DNA of 64,000 nt from Streptomyces sp. ASQP_92. GTDB taxonomy: Bacteria; Actinomycetota; Actinomycetes; Streptomycetales; Streptomycetaceae. Position 1 is the stretch's first letter, and each line of letters starts with the position of its first letter. The stretch spans positions 806,001 through 870,000 of the forward strand of contig NZ_JAODUA010000001.1 of assembly GCF_025399895.1 (NCBI RefSeq), written 5' to 3'. A program made the translations under genes and the position numbers. The notes beneath the pieces are model-generated. The model saw only the letters and a program-made list of their open reading frames with translations, ran no database searches and had not been told where the DNA came from. Positions 50,714-61,318 of this stretch are shown one piece after another.

Positions 50714-50910
50714 GGGGCGCGGGGAACTGCGCGAGGAGCGGGCACGGTCCGCAGCCGACAACGGGTTTTTGGGGGCGCGGGGAACTGCGCGAGCAGCGAC
50801 CACGGTCCGCACATGACCGAGGGTTGGGGGCGCGGGGAACTGCGCAAAGAGGGGGCACGGTCCGCACGTGAAGGCGGGTTGGGGGCGCGGGGAACCGCGC
50901 GAGCGGCCGC
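50714..50910. repeat. Family A repeat, four copies of 55-58 bp
   Basis: The core GGGGCGCGGGGAACTGCGCG starts at 50714, 50772, 50827 and 50882. The cluster ends the composite array between the convergent hydrolase and S53 protease genes; no gene is seen from 50286 to 51026. Confidence 0.9.
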
Positions 50911-51026
50911 GCACGGTTCGGGCAAGGGGCCCCGCGCCCCCGGGGGGTCTGGGCGGGGGGTGGGGGGAACGCGAACGCCCCACCCCCGGCCAGCCGGCCG
51001 GAGATGGGGCGTACCCCCGGATGGGA

Positions 51027-52985
51027 TCAGCGGCGGAACGGGTTGGTGTACGACGCCACATAGCCGGGCGCGGGCGAACCCACACCCGTCACGTCGTCGT
51101 ACCCCCGCGTCGCCGCCAGCGAACTGTCCTTGCCGAGCGACCGCACGGACGTGAGCAGCCCGCCCGACGCGTCGACACTGTTGGCGAAGTCGACCCGGGC
51201 GACCGCGAGGTCACGGGTCGCACCCAGCGGGTGGTCCGTCACGTCGTGGTAGAGCCGCGAGTCGAAGCGCGCGTAGATCGACGGGTTCGCGAACCCGATC
51301 GGGGAGCGCTGCGCCTGCTGGGCGAGCGCCTGGACGCCCGCGATGACCGGCGCGGCCAGCGAGGTGCCGCCAATGCGGTACTCGTCGTACTTCACCGACT
51401 TGTCCGGCCACGACTGCGTCTGGCCCACCAGGAACCCGGTGTTGGGGTCGGCCACGGCCGCGATGTCCGGAACCGTACGCATCCGGGTCGCGCCGTTCGC
51501 CTTGGCCAGCGCGTCCGGCACGATGTGACGCTGGTAGAACGGCTGCTTCACCGTGGAGCTGGTGCCGCCGCCCGCGCCGCTGGTGTACGCGCCGGGGAAG
51601 TTCACCCAGCTCTTGCCGTCCGCGGACAGGCTGGCCTTCTCGGTGCCCCAGCCGGTCTCGAACTGGTACTTGTCGTTCTTGCCGACCGCCAGCGAGGTGC
51701 CGCCGACCGCCGTCACCCAGGCCGAGTTGGCCGGGGTGTCGACCTGCTTCTTGCCGGTGTTGGCGACCTCGTCGCCGTTGTCACCGGAGGAGAAGTAGAA
51801 GCCGATGCCCTCGATCGCGCCGAGCTTGAACGTCTGGTCGTACGCGGCCGCGACGTCCGGGGTCTCGTTGGCTTCGATGTCGCCCCACGAGTTGGAGACG
51901 ATGTCGGCCAGGTGCCGGTCGACGACCTTGTTGAGGGCGTCGAGCAGATCCGGGTCGTTGCAGGACGCGCCGCCCACGTACACGATGTTCGCGTCGGGCG
52001 CGACCGCGTGCACGGCTTCGACGTCCAGGGACTCCTCGCCGTACCAGCCGGACGCGCCGCACGCCTCCGTGCTGTTGTAGTCCGCCGGGAGCACCTCGGT
52101 GTACTGGCCCGTCTTGTAGGGCTTGTCCCCGTTGCGCTTGGCGTACTGGGCGGCGTCCGAGGCCATGGTGGGCGAGGCGTACGCGTCGGTGATCGCCACC
52201 GTCACGCCCTTGCCGGTGTACTTGCCCGCGCCGTACGCGGCCCGCAGCTGCTGCCCGGTGTAACCGTGCACGGCGTACGGGACCTTGGTGCCGTACGCGT
52301 CCGGCAGCGACGTGGCGATGTTGGAGCCGTAGTACGTGGAGAACGGTCCCGCGTTGCGGAAGCCGGCCCCCGGGCCCGGAAGGGTGTCCTGGTGGGACGC
52401 CTTGTGCGGCGCGTTGTCCAGGCCCGTCACCGTCAGAACGGCGTCGGCGAGCGCGTTCGGCGCCGACGCGTTCTTCGCGGGCGCCCGGTAAGTCCGGTTG
52501 CCCTTGCGGTAGTTGTGGAGCTGGGTGGCGAACGCCTTCTGCGCGGCCGCGACGTCACCGGAGACCGATATGTAGTGCTGGTTGGAGCCCGTGACGGTCA
52601 GTCCGGACGACTTCAGCCACGTGGTGACCGCGTCGATCTGCTCCTGGGTGGCGCCGAAGCGCTGCTGCGCCTGAGCGGCGCTGAGGTACTTGCCGTACGA
52701 CGGCGACCGCGGGTCGGACACGGCCGCGGCGTACGCGTCGAGGCCCTTCGCATCCCGCCCGGCGAGGTACACCCGGGCGTCGACCTTGGTGGATGCGGCA
52801 GCGGCGCCCTGGTCGGCGGAGCCGGTGGCCCAGGTGGGCTGGGTGCCCGCGAGGGCGGCCCGTCCGCCGGGGACCGGGTCGGCCGCCTGGGCGGACGGTA
52901 TGCCGAGGGCGAGCGCGCCGGCGAGCAGTGGCAGTGTCGCTGCCATGCTCACACCGGCGCGCCGCCTGGCGCGGCTAATTCTCAT
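51027..52985 (-). CDS. Secreted S53 family serine-carboxyl protease (sedolisin type)
   Basis: A 652-residue secreted protease. A signal peptide (about 1-38, ending SAQAA) is followed by a pro-kumamolisin domain to about residue 230 and the sedolisin catalytic domain. The catalytic Glu/Asp pair lies in GEESLDVEAVHAVAP, the oxyanion Asp in IVSNSWGDIE, and the nucleophile Ser in GGTSLAAPVIAG. It should auto-activate at acidic pH and degrade proteins outside the cell. GGGGG precedes the ATG at 52985. A DUF305/DUF3105 pair lies upstream on the same strand but separated by 149 bases. Confidence 0.92.
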   Translation of the reverse strand: MRISRARRRAGVSMAATLPLLAGALALGIPSAQAADPVPGGRAALAGTQPTWATGSADQGAAAASTKVDARVYLAGRDAKGLDAYAAAVSDPRSPSYGKYLSAAQAQQRFGATQEQIDAVTTWLKSSGLTVTGSNQHYISVSGDVAAAQKAFATQLHNYRKGNRTYRAPAKNASAPNALADAVLTVTGLDNAPHKASHQDTLPGPGAGFRNAGPFSTYYGSNIATSLPDAYGTKVPYAVHGYTGQQLRAAYGAGKYTGKGVTVAITDAYASPTMASDAAQYAKRNGDKPYKTGQYTEVLPADYNSTEACGASGWYGEESLDVEAVHAVAPDANIVYVGGASCNDPDLLDALNKVVDRHLADIVSNSWGDIEANETPDVAAAYDQTFKLGAIEGIGFYFSSGDNGDEVANTGKKQVDTPANSAWVTAVGGTSLAVGKNDKYQFETGWGTEKASLSADGKSWVNFPGAYTSGAGGGTSSTVKQPFYQRHIVPDALAKANGATRMRTVPDIAAVADPNTGFLVGQTQSWPDKSVKYDEYRIGGTSLAAPVIAGVQALAQQAQRSPIGFANPSIYARFDSRLYHDVTDHPLGATRDLAVARVDFANSVDASGGLLTSVRSLGKDSSLAATRGYDDVTGVGSPAPGYVASYTNPFRR

Positions 52986-53134
52986 GTAACCCCCTGCGTG
53001 AGGTCTTCGCGTGCTGCACATGCGCTGTCTGATGCGCGCATGTACTGCGTCACTCTTGTCAGGAACGGTTCATGCGGGGGGCATGTGATCACCAAGAAAC
53101 GCCAAAGAGCGTTTATCCACGCTCAGTTGGTGCG

Positions 53135-53776
53135 TCAGTTGGTGCGCGGTGTTACGCCCCTTTTCTTCAGCATCTGTGCCATCAGGTCGATTTCGGACCG
53201 CTGGGAGTCGACCACGCCCTGCGCCAACCGCTTCTCCGGACCCACCGAGCAGCGCCGCACACAGCCCTCGGCCATGTGGATGCCGCCCTTGTGGTGCTCG
53301 GTCATCAGCTGGAGGTAGAGCACCTCGGCGTCCCGCCCGCCGAGCCCCCGCAGCCGGGTCAGGTCGGCGTTGGTGGCCATGCCCGGCATCAGCGCGCCGT
53401 CGGCGCCCGGCGCCGTCGCCATGCCCATCCACGCCATCGGCTGCTGGGACGCCTCGTTCTTCGGCAGCCCCCACAGATCGAGCCAGCCGAGCATCATGCC
53501 CCGCTGGTTGGCCTGCGTGTTGGCGATGTCGTACGCGAGGCGCCGTACCTCGTCGTCCGAGGTGCGGTCGCGCACGATGAACGACATCTCCACCGCCTGC
53601 TGGTGGTGCGTCGCCATGTCACGCGCGAACCCGGCGTCCGCCGACGTGGCTCCGGGCGTACGGGGCACGGCCTCGGCCGCGCTGCCCCTGCCGCCCGAGG
53701 AGACGAGCACCGCGGCCGCCGCGAACACCATCGCGAGCGCGAGCGCGGCGGCGAGCCCCCAGTGCCGGCGGCTCAC
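53135..53776 (-). CDS. DUF305 family exported protein
   Basis: A 213-residue protein with one N-terminal helix (GLAAALALAMVFAAAAVLV) and an external ferritin-like helical domain. His/Met-rich motifs DMATHHQQAVEMS and TEHHKGGIHMAEGC are the DUF305 signatures and are placed to bind metal, probably copper. GTG at 53776 overlaps the DUF3105 stop (GTGA), so the two are cotranslated. Exact role unknown. Confidence 0.88.
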   Translation of the reverse strand: MSRRHWGLAAALALAMVFAAAAVLVSSGGRGSAAEAVPRTPGATSADAGFARDMATHHQQAVEMSFIVRDRTSDDEVRRLAYDIANTQANQRGMMLGWLDLWGLPKNEASQQPMAWMGMATAPGADGALMPGMATNADLTRLRGLGGRDAEVLYLQLMTEHHKGGIHMAEGCVRRCSVGPEKRLAQGVVDSQRSEIDLMAQMLKKRGVTPRTN

Positions 53777-54477
53777 CGCTCATCCAGCCCGCCGGTGCAC
53801 GGGGCGCCGGGCTCGGGCGTCTGGGGGCCCTCCACGTACCGGGTGAAGAACTGGTTCACCCGGGGGTCGTCCGCGCTGTCCACGGTGATTTGCCTGCCCC
53901 AGGCGCTCAGCATGATCACCCCGGGCTGGTCCCGGTACGGGCTCATCAGCGAGTACGGCGTCGTGGACACCTTGTCGCCGAGCTTCTTCACATCGGCGGC
54001 GGACGCCTTGTCCGTGTAGGTCACCCACACCGCGCCATGTTCCAGGGAGTGCACCGCGTTCACGTCCGGAACCGGCTTCTGGTAGACGACGCCGCCGCAG
54101 TTCATCCACACCGCGGCGTGGTCGCCGCCCACCGGCGGTGACATGGGGTAGCGCACCGGGGTCGTCACATGGTTGCGGGTCAGCTTCTTGGTGTCCCAGT
54201 CCTTCTCGCCGGCGATCGGCGCGCCCGCGTCACCGGATCCCTGCGCGGGTCCCTGCGCCGACGGCTCCGTGCGGGGCGCGGCGCTCGTGCTCTTGCTGTC
54301 CTTCAACGTGCTGAACTTGTACACCCCGAAGCCCACAAGCCCCGCGACGACGAGCACGGCCGCGGTGACGGAGCCGATCGCCACGGTCATCTCGCGCCGG
54401 CGCCGGGTCTGCCGGGCGTGCTGCTGCTCCTCTATGTGGGCCCTGCGGGAGGCGTGGTAGTCGTCCTGCATGGTCAT
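53773..54477 (-). CDS. DUF3105 family membrane-anchored protein
   Basis: A 234-residue protein with a charged cytoplasmic head (RRAHIEEQQHARQTRRRR), one helix near residues 33-53 and an external DUF3105 domain carrying SPPVGGDHAAVWMNCGGVY-like and VHSLEHGAVWVTY motifs. The His/Cys residues could bind a metal. It is the first gene of a coupled pair with DUF305, a common actinobacterial pairing. ATG at 54477 or 54471. Confidence 0.86.
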   Translation of the reverse strand: MTMQDDYHASRRAHIEEQQHARQTRRRREMTVAIGSVTAAVLVVAGLVGFGVYKFSTLKDSKSTSAAPRTEPSAQGPAQGSGDAGAPIAGEKDWDTKKLTRNHVTTPVRYPMSPPVGGDHAAVWMNCGGVVYQKPVPDVNAVHSLEHGAVWVTYTDKASAADVKKLGDKVSTTPYSLMSPYRDQPGVIMLSAWGRQITVDSADDPRVNQFFTRYVEGPQTPEPGAPCTGGLDER

Positions 54478-54965
54478 GAGTGGCTAACGTCCTTCGCGTG
54501 AGGGGGAGTTGGGCCGAAGCGGCCGTGGGGGCCGGGCGGGCCCTAGGTCCGCAGGACCTGAAGGACGTGCAGATCCGGCGCGCGCGGCCGGTCCCCGTAC
54601 CCCGGGATGGCGGCGCCGAGCAGCGTCACCATGGGCTCAGCAGCACCACGGGACGCATCACGCGCGTGAGCCTCGCTCCCCCCATGGGCGCAGATCGTAG
54701 GCGAGGGAGCGCGGGGCGGTGCGGGCCGGGTGGTGTACCGGCCGCGATGCGGGGGACGCGACGCGGGGGACGCGATGCGAGGGACCGGGCATTCGGCGCC
54801 CCTGTGCGGGCCGCGTCGGCGACGACGACGGGATGGACGTGCCGCACGTCATACCGGGTGCGTAATGTGGAGGTAATCCCGCGCCTCGATACTGAGGATT
54901 CCCCCGCCGTCCCCTCTCCCGACGGGTAGCGGTGCACAGGCCGTCTGAACTGCAAGGATGTGGCT
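54478..54965. other. Intergenic region ahead of glnA2, no gene seen
   Basis: No frame has convincing codon bias or start here. The region contains a palindrome AGGTCC-GCA-GGACCT (54543-54557) and three direct copies of a GCGGGGGACGCGA-like 13-14 base unit near 54750. It presumably holds divergent promoters for the DUF3105 and glnA2 genes, but no clear -35/-10 pair was found. Confidence 0.5.
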
Positions 54966-56327
54966 ATGGACAAGCAGCAGGAGTTCGTGCTCCGGACTCT
55001 CGAGGAGCGCGACATCCGGTTCGTGCGCCTGTGGTTCACCGATGTGCTGGGCTTCTTGAAGTCGGTGGCGGTCGCCCCGGCCGAGCTGGAGCAGGCCTTC
55101 GACGAGGGGATCGGCTTCGACGGCTCGGCGATCGAGGGCTTCGCGCGCGTCTACGAGTCCGACATGATCGCCCGCCCGGACCCGTCCACCTTCCAGATCC
55201 TGCCCTGGCGCGCGGAGGCCCCCGGCACGGCCCGGATGTTCTGCGACATCCGGATGCCCGACGGCTCCCCGTCCTTCGCGGACCCGCGCTTCGTCCTCAA
55301 GCGCATCCTGGCCAAGACCTCCGACCTCGGGTTCACCTTCTACACGCACCCCGAGATCGAGTTCTTCCTCCTGAAGGACAAGCCGCTCGACGGCACCCGC
55401 CCCGTCCCGGCGGACAACTCCGGCTACTTCGACCACACCCCGCAGAACGTCGGCATGGACTTCCGCCGCCAGGCCATCACGATGCTCGAATCCATGGGCA
55501 TCTCGGTCGAGTTCAGCCACCACGAGGGCGCGCCGGGCCAGCAGGAGATCGACCTGCGGTACGCGGACGCGCTGTCCACGGCCGACAACATCATGACCTT
55601 CCGCCTGGTCATGAAGCAGGTGGCCCTGGAACAGGGCGTGCAGGCCACCTTCATGCCGAAGCCGTTCTCGGAGTACCCGGGCTCGGGCATGCACACTCAC
55701 CTCTCCCTCTTCGAGGGCGACCGGAACGCGTTCTACGAGTCCGGTGCCGAGTACCAACTGTCCAAGGTGGGCCGCTCCTTCATCGCGGGCCTCCTGAAGC
55801 ACGCCGCCGAGATCGCCGCGGTCACCAACCAGTGGGTCAACTCCTACAAGCGCATCTGGGGCGGCTCGGAGCGCACGGCGGGCGCCGGCGGCGAGGCGCC
55901 CTCGTACATCTGCTGGGGCCACAACAACCGCTCGGCCCTCATCCGCGTCCCCATGTACAAGCCCGGCAAGACCGGCTCCTCCCGCATCGAGGTCCGCAGC
56001 CTCGACTCGGGCTGCAACCCCTACCTCGCCTACGCCCTCCTCCTCGCGGCCGGCCTCAAGGGCATCGAAGAGGGCTACGAACTCCCCGCGGGCGCCGACG
56101 ACGACGTCTGGGCCCTCACCGACGCCGAACGCCGAGCCATGGGCATCGAACCCCTCCCGCAGAACCTGGGCGAGGCGATCACCCTGATGGAACGCAGCGA
56201 ACTCGTCGCCGAAACCCTGGGCGAGCACGTCTTCGACTTCTTCCTGCGCAACAAGAAGCAGGAGTGGGAGGAGTACCGGTCCGAGGTCACCGCCTTCGAG
56301 CTGCGGAAGAATCTGCCGGTGTTGTAA
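54966..56327 (+). CDS. glnA2: Type I glutamine synthetase-like enzyme GlnA2
   Basis: A 453-residue GSI-family protein of the size of S. coelicolor GlnA2, which was shown to act on polyamines (gamma-glutamylpolyamine synthesis). Metal and glutamate motifs are GFDGSAIEGFARVYESD, PEIEFFL, GMHTHLSL and the ATP/arginine region NNRSALIRVP with SSRIEVRS. The adenylylation loop that in GSI-beta reads NLYDLP is absent (GIEPLPQNLGEAI), so this protein is not regulated by that tyrosine. ATG at 54966 has AAGGA eight bases ahead; GTG at 54960 is an alternative. Followed by a strong terminator. Confidence 0.9.
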   Translation: MDKQQEFVLRTLEERDIRFVRLWFTDVLGFLKSVAVAPAELEQAFDEGIGFDGSAIEGFARVYESDMIARPDPSTFQILPWRAEAPGTARMFCDIRMPDGSPSFADPRFVLKRILAKTSDLGFTFYTHPEIEFFLLKDKPLDGTRPVPADNSGYFDHTPQNVGMDFRRQAITMLESMGISVEFSHHEGAPGQQEIDLRYADALSTADNIMTFRLVMKQVALEQGVQATFMPKPFSEYPGSGMHTHLSLFEGDRNAFYESGAEYQLSKVGRSFIAGLLKHAAEIAAVTNQWVNSYKRIWGGSERTAGAGGEAPSYICWGHNNRSALIRVPMYKPGKTGSSRIEVRSLDSGCNPYLAYALLLAAGLKGIEEGYELPAGADDDVWALTDAERRAMGIEPLPQNLGEAITLMERSELVAETLGEHVFDFFLRNKKQEWEEYRSEVTAFELRKNLPVL

Positions 56328-56354
56328 GGGCCGTCTCCCGAGGGCCCGCCCTGC

Positions 56355-56381
56355 CGGGGGCCCCTTCGGCAGGGGCCCCCG
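56355..56381. terminator. Terminator between glnA2 and the cysteine desulfurase
   Basis: A perfect 10-bp stem CGGGGGCCCC/GGGGCCCCCG with a seven-base loop TTCGGCA, in a run of further GC-rich complementary blocks up to 56400. It lies between convergent genes. Confidence 0.85.
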
Positions 56382-56403
56382 TCCTGCCGAAGGGGCCCGG
56401 CCG

Positions 56404-58357
<1,954 letters not shown>

Positions 58358-58358
58358 A

Positions 58359-58456
58359 CCGTCCACCCGTCCCCCCGTCCACCCGTCCACCCGTCCACCT
58401 TCCAGGTAGCACTCGACCCCCAGGTAGCACTCGACCCCCAGGTAGAACTCAACCCC
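58359..58456. repeat. Short tandem repeats: 8-bp and 18-bp units
   Basis: Four to five CGTCCACC-like 8-bp units (58359-58400) are followed by three 18-bp units starting CAGGTAGCACTCGACC at 58403, 58421 and 58439. They fill the gap before the tautomerase gene. Confidence 0.85.
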
Positions 58457-58479
58457 CGGGCAGAACAAGGGAATTGGTC

Positions 58480-58839
58480 ATGCCGTTCGTCACCGTCGAA
58501 TACTCCGAGGGCCTCGCCGCCACGTTCGACCGGCGGGCCTTCGCCCGTGAGGTCCACGAGGCCGCACCCGCCCCGATCAACGCCTCCACCGAGGCCTTCA
58601 AGACCCGGTTCCGGCGCATCGAGGAGTCGTACTTCGGAGCCGGCGAGGACGACCTCGACGCCGTCTTCATCCAGGTCGCGATCCTCTCCGGGCGCACCCC
58701 GGAGGCGGTCGAGGAGCTGAGCGGGACCGTCCTGGAGATCGCCCGCAAGCATGTGACGGCGGTCGAGGGCCGGCGGCTGCACGTCATGGTCGAGGCCCGC
58801 GAGATGGAGCGGGACTTCTACCGCGCCCACAAGGAGTAG
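58480..58839 (+). CDS. CHMI-like tautomerase family protein
   Basis: A 119-residue protein of the 5-carboxymethyl-2-hydroxymuconate isomerase branch of the tautomerase superfamily. It starts MPFVTVEYSEGL, so the catalytic N-terminal Pro would be exposed after Met removal. No homoprotocatechuate pathway genes are near, so the true substrate is unknown. AAGGGAA precedes the ATG. The gap upstream is full of 18-bp repeats. Confidence 0.82.
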   Translation: MPFVTVEYSEGLAATFDRRAFAREVHEAAPAPINASTEAFKTRFRRIEESYFGAGEDDLDAVFIQVAILSGRTPEAVEELSGTVLEIARKHVTAVEGRRLHVMVEAREMERDFYRAHKE

Positions 58840-58868
58840 GGCCCTGGGAGTAGCGCCCCGCTCCGGGC

Positions 58869-58902
58869 AGGGGCCAGCCCGCCCGCGGGGCGCCCGGCCC
58901 CT
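58869..58902. terminator. Hairpin between convergent tautomerase and propeller genes
   Basis: AGGGGCC (58869-58875) pairs with GGCCCCT (58896-58902) around a 20-base GC-rich middle that can itself pair partly. Another small stem GGGGCGCCGG follows. Confidence 0.55.
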
Positions 58903-58936
58903 ACCAGGCCCGCCCGTCTCGGGGCGCCGGCCCGTC

Positions 58937-59962
58937 TCAGGGCAGATAGGCCGGGGCCAGCCCCGCCGTAAGGAGGCGGCGGGGCTTTCCCGTGCCGTCG
59001 GCCGGGACCGTGTACAGGTCGGTTCCGTAGTCGCCGGCCAGGGCGTAGGCGACGGTGTGGTCGTCCTGCCAGACCGCCTGGTCGTCGACGCTGCGCGGCT
59101 CCGCGAGGGCGGTTTCCGTCATCGTCGCCAGATCGAGCGCGTACAGCCGCCAGGGCGCGTCGGCGGGCAGGCCCGGCACCCGCTTCTTGTAGACGACGCG
59201 GGTGCCGTCGGGGGAGAGCGAGGGGCACTCGACGTTGGTGTGCAGGGAGGTCACCGTGCGCGCCGCGAGGTCGCCCCGCACCAGATAGGTGTGGCCGCCG
59301 GTCGCCATCGTCGCGTAGAAGTGCCGGTCGTCGCCGGCGAAGGTGACGCCCCAGAAGTTGGTGTCGGCGGCGTGGTGTCGCGACCCGTCCAGATACGCCG
59401 TGAAGTCCTCCAGAGACGCGGTGAGTTGGCCGCTCCTCGTGTCGAGCACGGCGGTGCGGGTGGAGAAGTTGGTGCCCGCGTACGAGTCGCCGCCCACGAA
59501 CACCGTCCAGGCCACCCAGCGTCCGTTCGGCGAGACCCGGGCCCGGGTCGGGATGCCGGGCAGGGCGTAGTGGGCCCGCTCCTTGAGCCGGTCGTCCAGG
59601 ACCACCGCGCGGTAGGAGTCCGTCATCGTGCCGTGCTCGGCCTGGAGGCAGATGCCGGTGCCGGCCGCCGCGTAGAAGCGCAGGCATTTCACGCCCGAGG
59701 CGGTGCGCGGCCCCGCCGGGTCGGCGGCCGGGACCGAGGCCAGCTCGTCGCGGTGCGGGCCCCAGGCCATGCTGCGGAACACGATTCTGGGCCCGGGGCT
59801 GGACCGCAACGACACCGTTCCCTCCGTCACGCGGGGGCCGTCGGACCGCGGCCGGTTCTTCTGGTCCTCGCGGTCCGCCGCGTGCAGCACGGACGCGGCG
59901 GCGACCGCGGCCAGGACCGCCAGGGCCGCCACGAGGACCAGGATCTTGCCGCGGAGCGTCAC
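58937..59962 (-). CDS. Membrane-anchored beta-propeller (TolB-like) protein
   Basis: A 341-residue protein with one N-terminal anchor (ILVLVAALAVLAAVAAASVL) and an external domain with WD40/TolB-like repeats such as SPNGRWVAWTVF, AGDDRHFYATM and SPDGTRVVYKKR. GTG at 59962 overlaps the MFS stop (GTGA). It is the third gene of a phosphatase-MFS-propeller operon. Binding partner unknown. Confidence 0.8.
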   Translation of the reverse strand: MTLRGKILVLVAALAVLAAVAAASVLHAADREDQKNRPRSDGPRVTEGTVSLRSSPGPRIVFRSMAWGPHRDELASVPAADPAGPRTASGVKCLRFYAAAGTGICLQAEHGTMTDSYRAVVLDDRLKERAHYALPGIPTRARVSPNGRWVAWTVFVGGDSYAGTNFSTRTAVLDTRSGQLTASLEDFTAYLDGSRHHAADTNFWGVTFAGDDRHFYATMATGGHTYLVRGDLAARTVTSLHTNVECPSLSPDGTRVVYKKRVPGLPADAPWRLYALDLATMTETALAEPRSVDDQAVWQDDHTVAYALAGDYGTDLYTVPADGTGKPRRLLTAGLAPAYLP

Positions 59963-61317
59963 GGTCGGGCCTTCTTCTCGGGTCGTGTGATGGTCTCGGG
60001 TGGAGTCCGGGTCCCGGGCCGCGTCGTCTTCTCGGGGTCCTGGGGGTCCTGGGGGTCCTCGGGGCTCTCGGAGGCCGAGGGGCGGAGCAGGAACGCGCCC
60101 ACCGCGCATCCGGCCAGGACGGCCGTCGCGGTGCCGAGCGCCGTACGGTCGCCCCACGCGGTCCAGGCCGCGCCGAACGCGATCGAGCAGACGAACCGGG
60201 CGAGCGCCTGGCCGGTCTGGATCAACGCCAGCCCGGAGGAGCGGAGTTCGGCCGGGACGTGTCCGGCGGCTGCCGCCATCAGGACGCCGTCGGTCGCCGC
60301 GTAGAACCCGCCGTGCAGGGCCAGCGTGAGGAAGGGAAGGGCCGGGCTCTGCCAGCCGGTCAGGAGCAGGGCGTACGCAAGCAGCAGGCCCACGTGCCCG
60401 CCGAGGAACACGCGCCGGCGGCCCAGCCGGTCGGCGAGCCGCCCCAGAGGTACGGCCAGGAGCAGGAAGGCGGCGGCCGTGCCGAGGGGGAGCAGCGCGA
60501 ACCAGCGGTCGGGGACGCCGAGCCGGTGCTGGAGCAGGAGGTAGACGAAGGAGTCGCTGACCGTGGCCAGCCCCAACAGCAGCGCGGCCAGGGTCAATTG
60601 GCGTATCGACCGGACGCGCAAGAGGGCCAGGGCCGCCTTGAGGGAGGCGCGCGGGGCGTCCTGGGGAAGCGCGGTCGCGGGGGGCCGGGAGGGGACGAAC
60701 AGGAGCAGGACCAGGACGCCGACCGCGGCCACGCAGAAGCTGACCGTGAACACCGCGTCATAGCCGTCCGCCGCCTGACGCAAAATCAGGAACGCGGTGA
60801 GCGGTCCGAGCAGGGCGCCCGCCGTGTCCATCGCCCGGTGCACACCGAAGGCCCGGCCGCGCGACCGCGGATCGGACGCGAGGGAGATCAGGGCGTCACG
60901 CGGGGCGGTGCGCAGCCCCTTGCCGGTGCGGTCGGCGGCGAGCACCGCGCCGATCAGCGGCAGCGAACCGGCCACCAGGAGAAGGGGTTTGCACAGCGCG
61001 GAGAGCCCGTAGCCGAGCACGGCGACCGTCTTGTGGCGGCCGCCCCGGTCGGCGAGGTGGCCGCCGGCGAGGCGGACGAGTGCGCTGAAGCCGTTGTACA
61101 CGCCGTCGAGCAGGCCGAAGCCGAGCGGGGACAGGCCCAGGCCCGTCACCAGATACAGCGGCAGCACGGCGGTGACCATCTCCGAGGAGACGTCCGTGAT
61201 GAGGCTGACGGTGCCCAGCGCGAACACGGTGGGGGCGATGGCCGAACGCCGCCCGGAACCGGTCCGGGCGGCTTCCGCGGGAGCGGCGGGGGTGCCGCGA
61301 CTGTCCGCTACGTACAC
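59959..61317 (-). CDS. MFS transporter
   Basis: A 452-residue, 12-helix MFS protein. LGTVSLITDVSSEMV in helix 1, ADRTGKGLRTAPRDALISL and GVHRAMDTAGALLGP are typical of the branch containing mycobacterial and streptomycete efflux proteins close to fosmidomycin-type exporters. The C-terminal 40 residues are polar with repeated EDPQDPQDP. GTG at 61317 lies one base after the phosphatase stop. Confidence 0.88.
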   Translation of the reverse strand: MYVADSRGTPAAPAEAARTGSGRRSAIAPTVFALGTVSLITDVSSEMVTAVLPLYLVTGLGLSPLGFGLLDGVYNGFSALVRLAGGHLADRGGRHKTVAVLGYGLSALCKPLLLVAGSLPLIGAVLAADRTGKGLRTAPRDALISLASDPRSRGRAFGVHRAMDTAGALLGPLTAFLILRQAADGYDAVFTVSFCVAAVGVLVLLLFVPSRPPATALPQDAPRASLKAALALLRVRSIRQLTLAALLLGLATVSDSFVYLLLQHRLGVPDRWFALLPLGTAAAFLLLAVPLGRLADRLGRRRVFLGGHVGLLLAYALLLTGWQSPALPFLTLALHGGFYAATDGVLMAAAAGHVPAELRSSGLALIQTGQALARFVCSIAFGAAWTAWGDRTALGTATAVLAGCAVGAFLLRPSASESPEDPQDPQDPEKTTRPGTRTPPETITRPEKKARP

Positions 61318-61318
61318 G

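Noticed and set aside
54480..54929. A 149-codon plus-strand frame between the DUF3105 gene and glnA2
   Set aside because: Codon bias is weak, the product is low complexity and contains the 13-14 base direct repeats; no ribosome site.
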